This document shows, piece after piece, positions 1 through 9,409 of a DNA stretch of 53,356 bases. This DNA is from Desulfobacula sp. GTDB lineage: Bacteria > Desulfobacterota > Desulfobacteria > Desulfobacterales > Desulfobacteraceae. The stretch lies in the NCBI GenBank assembly GCA_013792075.1, contig VMSR01000119.1, positions 1 through 53,356 of the forward strand. Direction: 5' to 3'. The notes beneath the pieces are model-generated. The model was not told the origin of the DNA. It ran no database searches and saw nothing but the letters and a program-made list of their open reading frames with translations. Made by a program: the position numbers and the translations under genes. Each line of letters begins with the position of its first letter. Within the stretch, counting starts at the first letter, position 1.

Positions 1-57
1 GACAACTATACCTCTATAAATTACATGCGTTGGCCCTGCCCAAAGGCGTTTAATGAT

Positions 58-86
58 TTGATAAAAAAGAAATGATATACTATATA
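58..86 (+). promoter_or_regulatory. Possible sigma70-type promoter of the NRPS gene
   Basis: TTGATA at 58-63 and TATATA at 81-86 are separated by 17 bases, a spacing suited to sigma70-type recognition. The region is AT-rich and lies about 65 bases upstream of the NRPS start codon. The match was made by eye; in such AT-rich DNA chance matches are common, so this is only a candidate. Confidence 0.3.
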
Positions 87-90
87 TCTA

Positions 91-122
91 TGAACTATAA
101 TTGAACTATAATTGAACTATAA
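91..122 (+). repeat. Three tandem 11-bp direct repeats upstream of the NRPS gene
   Basis: The unit TTGAACTATAA occurs three times head to tail (91-100 lacking the first T, then 101-111 and 112-122). The array lies between the candidate -10 box and the NRPS start at 151, where a repressor or activator array could act. One unit is close to one helical turn, so proteins bound to each would face the same side of the DNA. The function is inferred. Confidence 0.6.
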
Positions 123-150
123 ACCCCTTTGACGTGATAAAACGCTTCAT

Positions 151-3100
151 ATGAAAAAACCTGAATTGCTTGATCAAATTTTTTCCTGCATGGCTGAAAA
201 ACACCCTGAAAATACAGCCGTAATTTCAGGAAAATCCCGTATCACCTATCAGGCCTTGGACGAGCTTTCCAGTCGTATCCAATCGGCCATGGCCGCAGGA
301 AACATTTGTCCCAACGGGAAGATCCTCACCTATCTGCCGCCGGGCATTCCCTTTATTGGCGCCATCCTGGGAATCCTAAAATCCGGTTCAACCTATGTTC
401 CTGTTGATATCAATGATCCGCTTGCCAGAACCCGTGACATGGTGGATGCCCTGGCACCAGATCTGATCATAACAAGCTTCCGACTCAAGCCAAAGTTGGA
501 ATCCATTCAGGGAGTCAGGTTTCTGGTCCTGGATGAGGCAACCCTTGAAATAACCCTTTCACCTGAATTCCCAAACCTTCATCGGGCAAAACCCGGTATC
601 CGAAACCCGGTCAATCCCGATGCCTATATCATCCACACCTCCGGATCAACAGGAATTCCAAAGGGGATTGCCATCTCCCACAGGGCGGTCATCAACCTTA
701 TGGATGCCTTTGACCGGGAGAAATCCATCGGGCCGGAAGACCGGTGTTCCCTGTGGTCAAGCCTTAATTTTGATGTTTCTATTTACGAAATCTGGTCCGC
801 CCTGCTCACCGGGGCCTGCCTGTATATCCCTGAAGACCCTGTCCGGTTTTCCCCTTTGGCGTTCATGGACTGGCTTGGAACCCACAAGATCACCAGTGCC
901 TATGTCCCTCCTTTCATGCTCTCTGAAATGGCTGCGGCTCCCGGACTTCCCCTTAGCCTGAAACGGATGTTAACCGGGGTAGACCCCATACCGGAAAGCT
1001 TGCTGCACCAGATAAAAACCAAAATCCCCGGTCTCTGCCTGATCAACGGATACGGACCGGCAGAGGCAACGGTCTGTGCCACCCTTTACACACTTCCTTC
1101 CACCCCTTCCCGGTCCGGGAATGCCCCCATTGGAAAGCCCATTCAAAATCTTGAAATCCATCTTCTGGATGAAGCGGGTCTGCCGGTCAAAAAAGGGGAA
1201 AAAGGCGAGATCTGTATCAAGGGAATTCAGGTAGCCAACGGCTACCTGGGAAATCCCCGCTTGTCTGCTGAAAAATTTGTCAAATACCCTTTTTCAAAAA
1301 CCTTTCTTTTAAACACGCCGGATGCAGATGATACCGGTACCCTGATGTATAAAACCGGAGACAAGGGGTTTTGGCTGGACGACGGAAACCTTATGTTTGC
1401 AGGAAGAATGGATTTCCAGATGAAGCACAAGGGTGTCAGGATCGAACCCGGAGAAATAGAAAACACGCTGATTGCTTTCCCCGGTATCTCCCAGGCAGCC
1501 GTGGTCTTAAAACCGGGCCGGTTCAACGGAAAAGTTCTGACAGCCTACGTGGACGGCATGCCGGACACAACCGCTGTGTTTAATTTTTTAAGATCAAAGC
1601 TGCCAAGAACCATGCTGCCATCAGCCTTGATAGGGCTCCAGACCCTGCCCCAGACCCCCCAGGGAAAAATTGACCGCAACGCCCTCATCAAAAGGAAGGA
1701 CAAGGGTACACCCCCTGACGAAAAAATTCTTCCTTCTGAAAAATTGTCACAAGGGCCAACCCCATTTCAGGACAGGGGTCAGGAAGATCAGATTGGAAAA
1801 ATCTGGGAACAGGTTTTGGGGAAAAACCCGATATCGCCCAATGACAATTTTTATCTGCTGGGCGGAGATTCCATCCTGGGGGTAAAAATCATATCCCGAA
1901 TCAATCAGCTGTTTGATATCAACCTGCACCTGAATGAATTGTTCGATTATCCTGAACTCAAAGCGTTTTCCTGCCGCGTAACCCAGGAGAGACAGTCAAA
2001 CCCAAAGGCACCTGATCTGCCAGATTCTCCTGATAATAACCAGATTTCAAGGGATAGGCTTCCCCTTCTTCCGGACCAGCAGCTTATCTGGATGTTTGAA
2101 CAGCTCACCCCCGGCACCCCGGTCTACCATATCCCCCTTGTTTATAGGCTATCTGGGAAACTTGATCTTGATCTGCTCAAAGAGGCGATCGTTCTTATCC
2201 AGAACCACAACGCTTCCCTGAATACTGTTTTTTTTCTTGAAAACGACCAGCCCTGCCAGGCGGAAAAACCATATCCCCCTGAATTTTCCATCACCCAGGC
2301 CCGGGAGATGGAAGATACAGTACAACAGGAATGGCTCCAGAAACAGGTGGAAACTGTCTTTGATCTTGAAAGCGGCCCCCTTTTCAGAACCGCTGTTTTA
2401 ACGACAAAGACCCAAGGGTCCATCCTTTGTTTTACCTTCCACCACCTTATCTTTGACGGGTGGTCCGCAGGCCTGTTTGTCCGGGAGTTGAACCGGGTCT
2501 ACGGGCAGCTTGTTCTGGGAAATGCCGTGCAAATGCAGGGTCAGGGGATGTCATACCCCGGATATGTTATTTCACAAACCCATACGGCGGCAAAAAAATG
2601 GCAGGCCGCAAACCCTTTTTTCACCCGCTATCTTAAGGATCTGCCACAAAACGATCTGGCAACTGAGGGGTTTGAAGCCAGGACCCTGCCACTTGAAATA
2701 TCGGCAGACCAGTATCAGCAGATAAAAAAAATTGCCCGGGAACATAACACCAGCGCCTTTGCCGTTCTGCTTTCCTTTTTTCAGATCCTTTTGTTCACCC
2801 ATACCCATGAGGATGACCAGGTCACAGGCATTGCCCATGCCGGCCGTAACCAGGTCGAAACAGAATCTTTGATCGGTTTTTTAATGAACACATTGGTTGC
2901 AAGAAATCGTATCCAGCTGGACATGACATTTGGCCGATTTCTGACCCAGGTTAAAAAGAACCTGGACACTCTCTTTCAATATGGGCATATTCCCTTCCAG
3001 CGCATCAGCAGATTCTGCCGGGAACAAGGCAGGGAATCTGGCCCAAACACCTCTGTCTTTCAATCCCTTTTCCTGATGCAGACCATGGCCTTTCCCAATC

Positions 3101-6100
3101 TTGATCTTTTGGGAACCCAATCGGATTATGTCCATTTTAAAACCAGTGCAGCCAATACGGATATTACCCTGGAATTGTATGAAAAAAAAGCCGGAATAAC
3201 CGGATGGTTTAAATACAGGACCCAGGCTTTTTCTGCCATGGAGATGGAACACCTGGAAACCAGATTCATGGAAATCATGAAAAATACACTTGTGCAGCCG
3301 GAGTCCACCCTTGATACCATCATGGGCATGAACACCTTTCCCCTCTCTCCCATGCAGCACGGCATGCTCATGGAAACCCTGCGGGCTCCCCAGGGAGCCG
3401 GCTGCTATGTGGAACAGATTCTGTTTGCCATGGACCAGGAAATTGATTTCCATCGGTTTACCCTGGCATGGGAACGGATCATTGCCCACCATGACATCCT
3501 GAGGCTGGGATTCACCTGGAAAGGACTTGATTATCCGGAACAATGCGTTGCCCCGATAAAGCCCCTGAAAATTGAATACAATGACTGGAGCGCCATTAAC
3601 ACATCTGAAAAAAAAGAATACCTGGAAATGTTTCTCAAGGCAGACCGGCGGCTGGGGTTTCCTTTGTACAAACCACCGGCATTCCGGGTAGCACTGTTCA
3701 AAACCAATGCCCGCCGATATACCTGTATCTGGAGCTTCCATCACTGCATTGCCGACGGCAGGTCCATGGCATTCATATTGCGGGATTTGTTTCTTGCTTA
3801 CCAGAATCCGGCCATTGATCTGGCACCAGCCGGATCATTTAAGCATTATATCCTCTGGCTGACCCGGCAAAAGCAGACAATGGCAAAAAAATTCTGGGCA
3901 GATTACCTTGAAGGGTTTAACAAACCCCTGGTCTTCCCCTTCAGGATGCAAAAAAAAATACTGACCCGGAAAAGAAGGCAGCAGCATGCCATCCCCCTTG
4001 CCACAGGCCTCCACAAAGCCCCCATATCTCCCATAACTGCCCGAAAAATTAAAAAAATATGCCAGGAAAACGACATCACCCTGAATTCATTTTTAATGGG
4101 TGCCTGGGCCATACTGCTCAGCCATTATACCGGAAACACAGACATCCTTTTTGGCGCCACCATTTCCGTTAGAAATTTTGAACAAAGCCGGGATGACAAA
4201 ACAGGGATGTATATCAACACCGTTCCCGTGAGGATCCGCATCCAACCGGACCAGCCCCTGATCGCCTTTGTTTCCGGCATCCGAAAACAATGGCAGGACA
4301 TCAGAAAAAATGAGCACCTATCCCTCACTGACATCCATGCCCTAAGTCCCATTCAAGGGACCCTGCCCCTTTCAGAGATCTATTTTTCCTATGATTACCA
4401 TTCCCTTGATGCCGCATTAAGCGAATACAAAGAAGCCATCTCCTGTTCCCGCATCGCCCTTTTTGAAAGAACACCTGCATCGATTTTTCTGGCGGTTCAG
4501 GGAACAGACGACATGGTTGTCACCATTGAATATGACAAGCGGAAATTTAATGCCCATACCACCCGTCAGATCCTGGACCATTTTGCCGTTTTTTTAAAAT
4601 CTGCATCGGAAAACCCGGACGCCTGCCTCATGGAACTTCCGATCTTAACCGAAACAGAAAAAACAGGGATTGCAGAGAAACTCAATACCCTCCAACGCCA
4701 CCTGAAACCGGGAAGCTGTATCCATCATCTGTTTGAAATTCAGGCCTCCATCAATCGGACAGCGCCCGCCGTGACAGACGGGCAACAAACCTTGAGCTAT
4801 GAGCAATTAAATGCCTTTGCAAACCAGATTGCCCACTTCCTCATCACCAAGGGCTGCGGGCCTGAAAAAAAAGTATTGCTCCTCCTGGAACAAAATACAG
4901 ATTTAATTGCAGTCCTGCTGGGCGTGCTCAAATCCGGATGCTGCTATATCCCCCTGGACATTTCCTATCCCAACGAAAGAATCCGGCAGATTTTAAAGGA
5001 TGCAGTACCGGATATCATTATTACCACGGGCTCGGACCTGGAAAAACTTGGAAACACCACTGCCCAGATAGTTTTGATGGACAGGGATCTTTTGGAAATC
5101 AAACAGATGGGAACCCTTAATCCGGCCACACAGGTGACCCCTGACAATATGGCCTATATCATCTACACATCCGGATCCACCGGGGCTCCCAAAGGGGTGG
5201 TCATTGAACACAGCGCTCTTGTCTCCTTCACACGGGCGGCCACAGACACCTATGATATCCGGCCCAATGACAGGGTGCTGCAGTTTGCATCCATCAGCTT
5301 TGATGCCTCTGCCGAAGAAATCTACCCGACCCTGTTTTCCGGGGCAACCCTTGTGATCAAGCCCAGAAAACTAGTCCAAACCCCGGCACAGTTTTTTGAT
5401 TTCTGCCGGATCCATCAATTGACCGTGATTGATCTGCCCACGGCCTATTGGCATATGATCGCAGATCAGATCCACACCCTGACAGTTCCCGATCAATTGC
5501 GGCTGGTTATCATCGGCGGAGAGGAAGCCAACCCGGACAAGGTGAGACATTGGCAAGCCCACATTGCCGATGATATTCGACTTATCAACACCTACGGCCC
5601 CACAGAAACCACAGTGGCAATTACCTTTGCCGATCTGTCCCATAATAATCTGGAAACAGGACAGGTGCCCATTGGTATTCCCTTTCCCCGCGTCAGCCTG
5701 TGCATCCTCAACCATTTTAAGCAACCCACCCCCCCGGGGATAAAAGGAGAACTTTATATTGGCGGACCCCAGATTGCCAGGGGGTATTTAAACAGGGAGG
5801 ATCAAACCCGAAAGGCCTTTGTCACAATCGATGCCCTGGCGAACAAGGATCGCTTCTTTAAAACCGGGGACCATGCCATGATGCTGCCATCTGGGCAGGT
5901 GATTTTCCTTGGCAGAATTGACCGGCAGATAAAAATCAGGGGTTTCAGGGTTGAACCCGGAGAAATTGAAAAAACCGCTCTGACCCACAATCAAATTAAA
6001 GCGTTTGCCATAGTCGTGTCCAAGGATGCGGACGACAATTTAAAAACAATTGCCTTCATGGTCCCAACGGATGGGGGAAAATTGAATTTCCAGGACTTTA

Positions 6101-7320
6101 AACGCTGGATGCAGGAAAGGCTCCCGGAATACATGGTCCCTTCAGCCCTGGTAAGCGTCGCGGCCCTGCCCCATAACGCTTCCGGAAAAATCGACTATAA
6201 GGCACTGGAAAAAATACTTTCTGAAACCAGCGACATTAAACCCGACACCCCGGATACGGACAGCCTTGCTCTGGCATTTGATTCCAGAATACCGGAGAAC
6301 CAATTCCAGGACAGGTATGAAACCAATTTAAAAGAAATATGGGAAACCATTTTAAAGATCACCCGCTTTGGCCCGACGGATAATTTTTTTGAGATTGGCG
6401 GATCTTCATTGACAGCCATCCGGCTGGTAACGGCCATTGAAAGAAAATTCAATATTTCCATACCAGTACTGGCGATATTTAAGTTTCCCACCCTAAGGGA
6501 ACTGGCCCATGTGCTCCGGAAAAAAGACGCCCATTTTGAATTTACCAATATAAAAATCATCCGGGAAGAAGGAGAGAAGCCCCCAATCTTTTTCATCGCC
6601 GGCACCAAGGAAGACACCCAGGCTTATAAACACCAGGACCTCAAAGGCCATCCTTTTTATACCGTCACCGTTTTTGCCCATAAAACCATCAACCATAGAA
6701 TCATCCCCATGGACCTCTGGGAAATCGCCAGAAAAAACGTTACAGAGATTCTCCAGGCAGAGCCCACAGGGCCCTATATCATTATCGGATTCTGCCGGTA
6801 TTCCATTGCAGCCTTTGAAATCGCTTCCCAATTGGCCGGCATGGGAAAAACAGTGGAACGGCTTGTGCTGATCGACGAATTCTGGCAAAAAAAAGGATTG
6901 TCCTCTTTTGTGGGCCACCATATAAAAGGGATATTCCGCTTTGGTATCGGTCATGTTCTGAAAAAAATCATCCCCAAAACAAAAGAAAAATTTCACATGT
7001 ATTCCCTTGCCCTGGACAATAAAAGGGAAAAATTTTATATCCTTCTGGGAAGACCTGTACCGGAAGCACTTCAATTCAGACTCATGGAATCCTCCTTCTG
7101 GAAAGCCTATGAATCCTATATGCCCCTTCCCTATACCGGAGATGCCCTTGTTCTGGATACCCGAAGATGGAAAGAAAAATTTGATCCCCAGTTGCGAAAC
7201 TATATACAGGGGGAATTGAACCGCATTGAAGTGGCCGCCACCCACAGAGACTGGTTTAAACCAACACAAATCAACACGGTTATTGATGCCCTGGAAAGGC
7301 CGGAGATGGACTTGCCGTAA
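151..7320 (+). CDS. Non-ribosomal peptide synthetase, A-T-C-C-A-T-TE
   Basis: This is a 2389-residue cytoplasmic peptide synthetase with two adenylation domains. Visible motifs in order: adenylation domain 1 with its Gly-rich loop near residues 158-172; carrier protein with LGGDS and pantetheine Ser574; a condensation domain with HHxxxDG from His764; directly after it a second condensation domain with HHxxxDG from His1197; adenylation domain 2 with its loop near 1669-1682 and Asp of the FDAS motif; a second carrier (Ser2086); and a C-terminal thioesterase. The thioesterase nucleophile position reads G-F-C-R-Y, so Cys2215 replaces the usual Ser, with a likely catalytic His2365. Two A-T pairs predict activation of two monomers, but the extra condensation domain breaks the usual module order. 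The substrate-lining residues match no code I know. No phosphopantetheinyl transferase, exporter or tailoring gene is adjacent, so the product is unknown. The ATG start has no strong ribosome site. Confidence 0.93.
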   Translation: MKKPELLDQIFSCMAEKHPENTAVISGKSRITYQALDELSSRIQSAMAAGNICPNGKILTYLPPGIPFIGAILGILKSGSTYVPVDINDPLARTRDMVDALAPDLIITSFRLKPKLESIQGVRFLVLDEATLEITLSPEFPNLHRAKPGIRNPVNPDAYIIHTSGSTGIPKGIAISHRAVINLMDAFDREKSIGPEDRCSLWSSLNFDVSIYEIWSALLTGACLYIPEDPVRFSPLAFMDWLGTHKITSAYVPPFMLSEMAAAPGLPLSLKRMLTGVDPIPESLLHQIKTKIPGLCLINGYGPAEATVCATLYTLPSTPSRSGNAPIGKPIQNLEIHLLDEAGLPVKKGEKGEICIKGIQVANGYLGNPRLSAEKFVKYPFSKTFLLNTPDADDTGTLMYKTGDKGFWLDDGNLMFAGRMDFQMKHKGVRIEPGEIENTLIAFPGISQAAVVLKPGRFNGKVLTAYVDGMPDTTAVFNFLRSKLPRTMLPSALIGLQTLPQTPQGKIDRNALIKRKDKGTPPDEKILPSEKLSQGPTPFQDRGQEDQIGKIWEQVLGKNPISPNDNFYLLGGDSILGVKIISRINQLFDINLHLNELFDYPELKAFSCRVTQERQSNPKAPDLPDSPDNNQISRDRLPLLPDQQLIWMFEQLTPGTPVYHIPLVYRLSGKLDLDLLKEAIVLIQNHNASLNTVFFLENDQPCQAEKPYPPEFSITQAREMEDTVQQEWLQKQVETVFDLESGPLFRTAVLTTKTQGSILCFTFHHLIFDGWSAGLFVRELNRVYGQLVLGNAVQMQGQGMSYPGYVISQTHTAAKKWQAANPFFTRYLKDLPQNDLATEGFEARTLPLEISADQYQQIKKIAREHNTSAFAVLLSFFQILLFTHTHEDDQVTGIAHAGRNQVETESLIGFLMNTLVARNRIQLDMTFGRFLTQVKKNLDTLFQYGHIPFQRISRFCREQGRESGPNTSVFQSLFLMQTMAFPNLDLLGTQSDYVHFKTSAANTDITLELYEKKAGITGWFKYRTQAFSAMEMEHLETRFMEIMKNTLVQPESTLDTIMGMNTFPLSPMQHGMLMETLRAPQGAGCYVEQILFAMDQEIDFHRFTLAWERIIAHHDILRLGFTWKGLDYPEQCVAPIKPLKIEYNDWSAINTSEKKEYLEMFLKADRRLGFPLYKPPAFRVALFKTNARRYTCIWSFHHCIADGRSMAFILRDLFLAYQNPAIDLAPAGSFKHYILWLTRQKQTMAKKFWADYLEGFNKPLVFPFRMQKKILTRKRRQQHAIPLATGLHKAPISPITARKIKKICQENDITLNSFLMGAWAILLSHYTGNTDILFGATISVRNFEQSRDDKTGMYINTVPVRIRIQPDQPLIAFVSGIRKQWQDIRKNEHLSLTDIHALSPIQGTLPLSEIYFSYDYHSLDAALSEYKEAISCSRIALFERTPASIFLAVQGTDDMVVTIEYDKRKFNAHTTRQILDHFAVFLKSASENPDACLMELPILTETEKTGIAEKLNTLQRHLKPGSCIHHLFEIQASINRTAPAVTDGQQTLSYEQLNAFANQIAHFLITKGCGPEKKVLLLLEQNTDLIAVLLGVLKSGCCYIPLDISYPNERIRQILKDAVPDIIITTGSDLEKLGNTTAQIVLMDRDLLEIKQMGTLNPATQVTPDNMAYIIYTSGSTGAPKGVVIEHSALVSFTRAATDTYDIRPNDRVLQFASISFDASAEEIYPTLFSGATLVIKPRKLVQTPAQFFDFCRIHQLTVIDLPTAYWHMIADQIHTLTVPDQLRLVIIGGEEANPDKVRHWQAHIADDIRLINTYGPTETTVAITFADLSHNNLETGQVPIGIPFPRVSLCILNHFKQPTPPGIKGELYIGGPQIARGYLNREDQTRKAFVTIDALANKDRFFKTGDHAMMLPSGQVIFLGRIDRQIKIRGFRVEPGEIEKTALTHNQIKAFAIVVSKDADDNLKTIAFMVPTDGGKLNFQDFKRWMQERLPEYMVPSALVSVAALPHNASGKIDYKALEKILSETSDIKPDTPDTDSLALAFDSRIPENQFQDRYETNLKEIWETILKITRFGPTDNFFEIGGSSLTAIRLVTAIERKFNISIPVLAIFKFPTLRELAHVLRKKDAHFEFTNIKIIREEGEKPPIFFIAGTKEDTQAYKHQDLKGHPFYTVTVFAHKTINHRIIPMDLWEIARKNVTEILQAEPTGPYIIIGFCRYSIAAFEIASQLAGMGKTVERLVLIDEFWQKKGLSSFVGHHIKGIFRFGIGHVLKKIIPKTKEKFHMYSLALDNKREKFYILLGRPVPEALQFRLMESSFWKAYESYMPLPYTGDALVLDTRRWKEKFDPQLRNYIQGELNRIEVAATHRDWFKPTQINTVIDALERPEMDLP

Positions 7321-7449
7321 AAGAACCCTTTGCTTTTGACAGATTAGCCCTTGATTTATGCCCAACACGCTGGTAAACCCTTATTAAAAAGCAAAAAGGC
7401 AACCATAAATAATTCCAGAATCCCTTAACATGCGCTTAAGATATACATT

Positions 7450-8490
7450 ATGTACACATCCTTTTACGGTTTAAAAGCAAAACCCTTTCAAATCAGTACG
7501 GATCCCACCTTTCTCTGGCTTGGAGAAAAGCACAGGGAGGCCATCTCCATGTTGAAATACGGTATTCAGGGAGAGGGTCACACCGGGATTCTGCTACTGA
7601 CTGGAGATGTGGGAACAGGCAAGACAACCCTGATCAATGCCCTGTTTAAATCCCTGGATAAACGTGTGATCCGGGTCTGTATCACAAATCCCAATCTGGA
7701 GGGGCTCGACTTTTTAAACTATATTGCAGCCGCCTATGGGAGCAAACGAGAATTCAAGTCAAAAAGCAATTTTCTGATTCACTTTGGCCGGTTTTTAAAG
7801 AATGCAAATGCAAAAAACAGAAAAGTATTGCTGGTGGTGGATGAAGCCCAATTGCTATCCCATAAACTTCTGGAAGAGATCCGGCTCTTTTCAAATATAG
7901 AAAAAGAGGGCCAAAGCCTTATCCACACTTTTCTTGTGGGCCAGCTTGAGTTAAGACAAAAACTATCCAGACCTGAAAACAGGGCCCTGAGACAAAGAAT
8001 CACCTTAAATTATAATATCGATGCCCTTGTCTCTGAAGAAACAGACGAATATATCAAATATCGTCTCCAGGTGGCCGGTACTTCAAAAAGAATTTTCACT
8101 CCCGATGCCGTTCAGAGTATCCACCGATATGCCAGGGGACTGCCCCGAAAAATCAATATTCTATGTGACCATGCCCTGCTGACGGGCTTTGTTCAAAACT
8201 TAGAGCAGATAGGGGCGGCCATTGTGAAAGAATGTGCCAAGGACCTTTCCATCGCCATTGTACCGGAAAAAAAACAGGCAGCACCCCAAAAAACAATTGA
8301 TGAAGAGATGGCACAGCCAGTTCCGGTGCCCCCAGACACCCAGCAAGTTTCAAACCGGATGGCCGATGAGCACCAGAACCATATTGCAACAGCCACACTA
8401 AAAAAGAAAAAAAATCGGCATATGATATTTTTTGTTGCAATTGCCATTTTAGTGTTGCTGGCATTTACCGGTTTTCTCCTCTTTCTTTAG
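7450..8490 (+). CDS. ExeA-like AAA ATPase with C-terminal membrane anchor
   Basis: The 346-residue protein begins with the YxxFYGLKxxPF signature of ExeA/GspA-type ATPases. It has a Walker A loop GDVGTGKTT at residues 52-60 and a Walker B/DEAQ motif at about 128-134. The last 24 residues are a single hydrophobic segment after a Lys-rich stretch, so the ATPase domain probably stays in the cytoplasm. Family members work in type II secretion assembly or, in exosortase-linked clusters, in polysaccharide export. The peptidoglycan-binding domain of full ExeA is absent. The neighbours do not settle the role; the gene follows the NRPS after 129 bases and may belong to the next operon. Confidence 0.85.
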   Translation: MYTSFYGLKAKPFQISTDPTFLWLGEKHREAISMLKYGIQGEGHTGILLLTGDVGTGKTTLINALFKSLDKRVIRVCITNPNLEGLDFLNYIAAAYGSKREFKSKSNFLIHFGRFLKNANAKNRKVLLVVDEAQLLSHKLLEEIRLFSNIEKEGQSLIHTFLVGQLELRQKLSRPENRALRQRITLNYNIDALVSEETDEYIKYRLQVAGTSKRIFTPDAVQSIHRYARGLPRKINILCDHALLTGFVQNLEQIGAAIVKECAKDLSIAIVPEKKQAAPQKTIDEEMAQPVPVPPDTQQVSNRMADEHQNHIATATLKKKKNRHMIFFVAIAILVLLAFTGFLLFL

Positions 8491-8500
8491 GCAGGCTTTT

Positions 8501-9196
8501 ATGCGCATTTATGCGGTCGCCGATATCCACGGAAAAAAAGAGAGAATTGAGGTCCTTTTTTCTGTCGTAAATAAATTTTCTCCAGACCTGGTCGTTATTG
8601 CCGGAGATATCACTTCCTATTTTCATTGGCAATCCACCATTTCCCAGCTAAATCAGATGAAGGGTCTTCTTGATATCTGTCTTCCAATTCTCTGCATCCG
8701 GGGAAATTCCGATTTTAAGCGAACGGAAAACCGCCTGGCCGACACCAACGGCCTAACCCTTTTGACGGCCTCTCCCCATTTGGTTCACGGTATTCCCTTC
8801 ATGGGGGCAAACGGCACCATCCCCCTTCCCTTTGCATCCAGAATCTGCCTAGGGGAAAACAAATTGCTAAAAACCCTTTTGCCCCGGATCAACAAAGAGA
8901 CCATCCTGGTGGTCCATCCGCCGCCCAGGGGTGTTTGTGATCGGGTGGGCAAAAAAGTTTGTGCCGGGAGCCAAAACCTGTTTAACTTTATTGAAATCAC
9001 ACAGCCCAGAATGGTCCTCTGTGGTCACATCCACGAACAGGCCGGAACAGGGTTCGTAAAAAACACCCTGATTGTAAATTGTGCCATGGGCAAAAAAAGT
9101 CATGGGGCACTCATTGATATTGAAAAAGAAGACCTTCCCCGGGTAAATTTCTTGCAACCCGGAAATGGGAATGGTATGGAATCCGGGTTGCTATAA
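8501..9196 (+). CDS. Calcineurin-like metallophosphoesterase
   Basis: The 231-residue protein carries the metallophosphoesterase metal-binding set: D8-x-H10, GD with Asp36, GN with Asn69, His139 and the GHxH motif with His176 and His178. It resembles small stand-alone phosphodiesterases or phosphatases with a dinuclear metal centre. No signal peptide is seen, so it should be cytoplasmic. It begins 10 bases after the ExeA-like gene ends, which suggests co-transcription. The substrate cannot be told from sequence. Confidence 0.85.
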   Translation: MRIYAVADIHGKKERIEVLFSVVNKFSPDLVVIAGDITSYFHWQSTISQLNQMKGLLDICLPILCIRGNSDFKRTENRLADTNGLTLLTASPHLVHGIPFMGANGTIPLPFASRICLGENKLLKTLLPRINKETILVVHPPPRGVCDRVGKKVCAGSQNLFNFIEITQPRMVLCGHIHEQAGTGFVKNTLIVNCAMGKKSHGALIDIEKEDLPRVNFLQPGNGNGMESGLL

Positions 9197-9217
9197 CCTT
9201 TACAAAGGAAAGATTTA

Positions 9218-9409
9218 ATGTGCGAATCAAATGTATACTTAAAAGAAAATGATACGGAAAGACTGATCATGGAAAATGTGGCCGCCATTACACCGGCAGG
9301 AAACAACTCTTTTTTACTCAGAGGCCTTCTGGGAGAACGCATGGAAATTACGGGCATCATCGAAGAGATCAATCTCATGGGGCATAAGATAATACTCAAA
9401 GCGTTGTAA
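9218..9409 (+). CDS. CooT-like small (nickel-binding) protein
   Basis: This 63-residue protein starts MCESNVYL and ends with a short beta-rich region (EEINLMGHKIIL). That matches the CooT family, whose characterised member binds nickel through its N-terminal Cys and acts with carbon monoxide dehydrogenase maturation. Many homologues lie in genomes without coo genes beside them, and none are seen here. The stop codon shares one base with the start of the next gene, so the two are translationally coupled. The family call is good; a nickel role here is inferred. Confidence 0.75.
   Translation: MCESNVYLKENDTERLIMENVAAITPAGNNSFLLRGLLGERMEITGIIEEINLMGHKIILKAL

Noticed and set aside
2881-3744. 287-codon minus-strand frame inside the NRPS gene, with a similar one at 6493-7368
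   Set aside because: Both are antisense to conserved condensation and thioesterase domains and lack domain motifs of their own.
151-7320. NRPS using the beta-amino acid from the MIO enzyme as a building block
   Set aside because: The genes are about 28 kb apart and the MIO enzyme sits in an operon with catabolic enzymes. Both adenylation domains keep the Asp that binds an alpha-amino group, which does not favour a beta-amino acid.
7321-7449. Terminator after the NRPS from CCTTTGCTTTT and AAAAGCAAAAAGG
   Set aside because: The arms match imperfectly, are about 50 bases apart and are low in GC, so a stable hairpin is unlikely.
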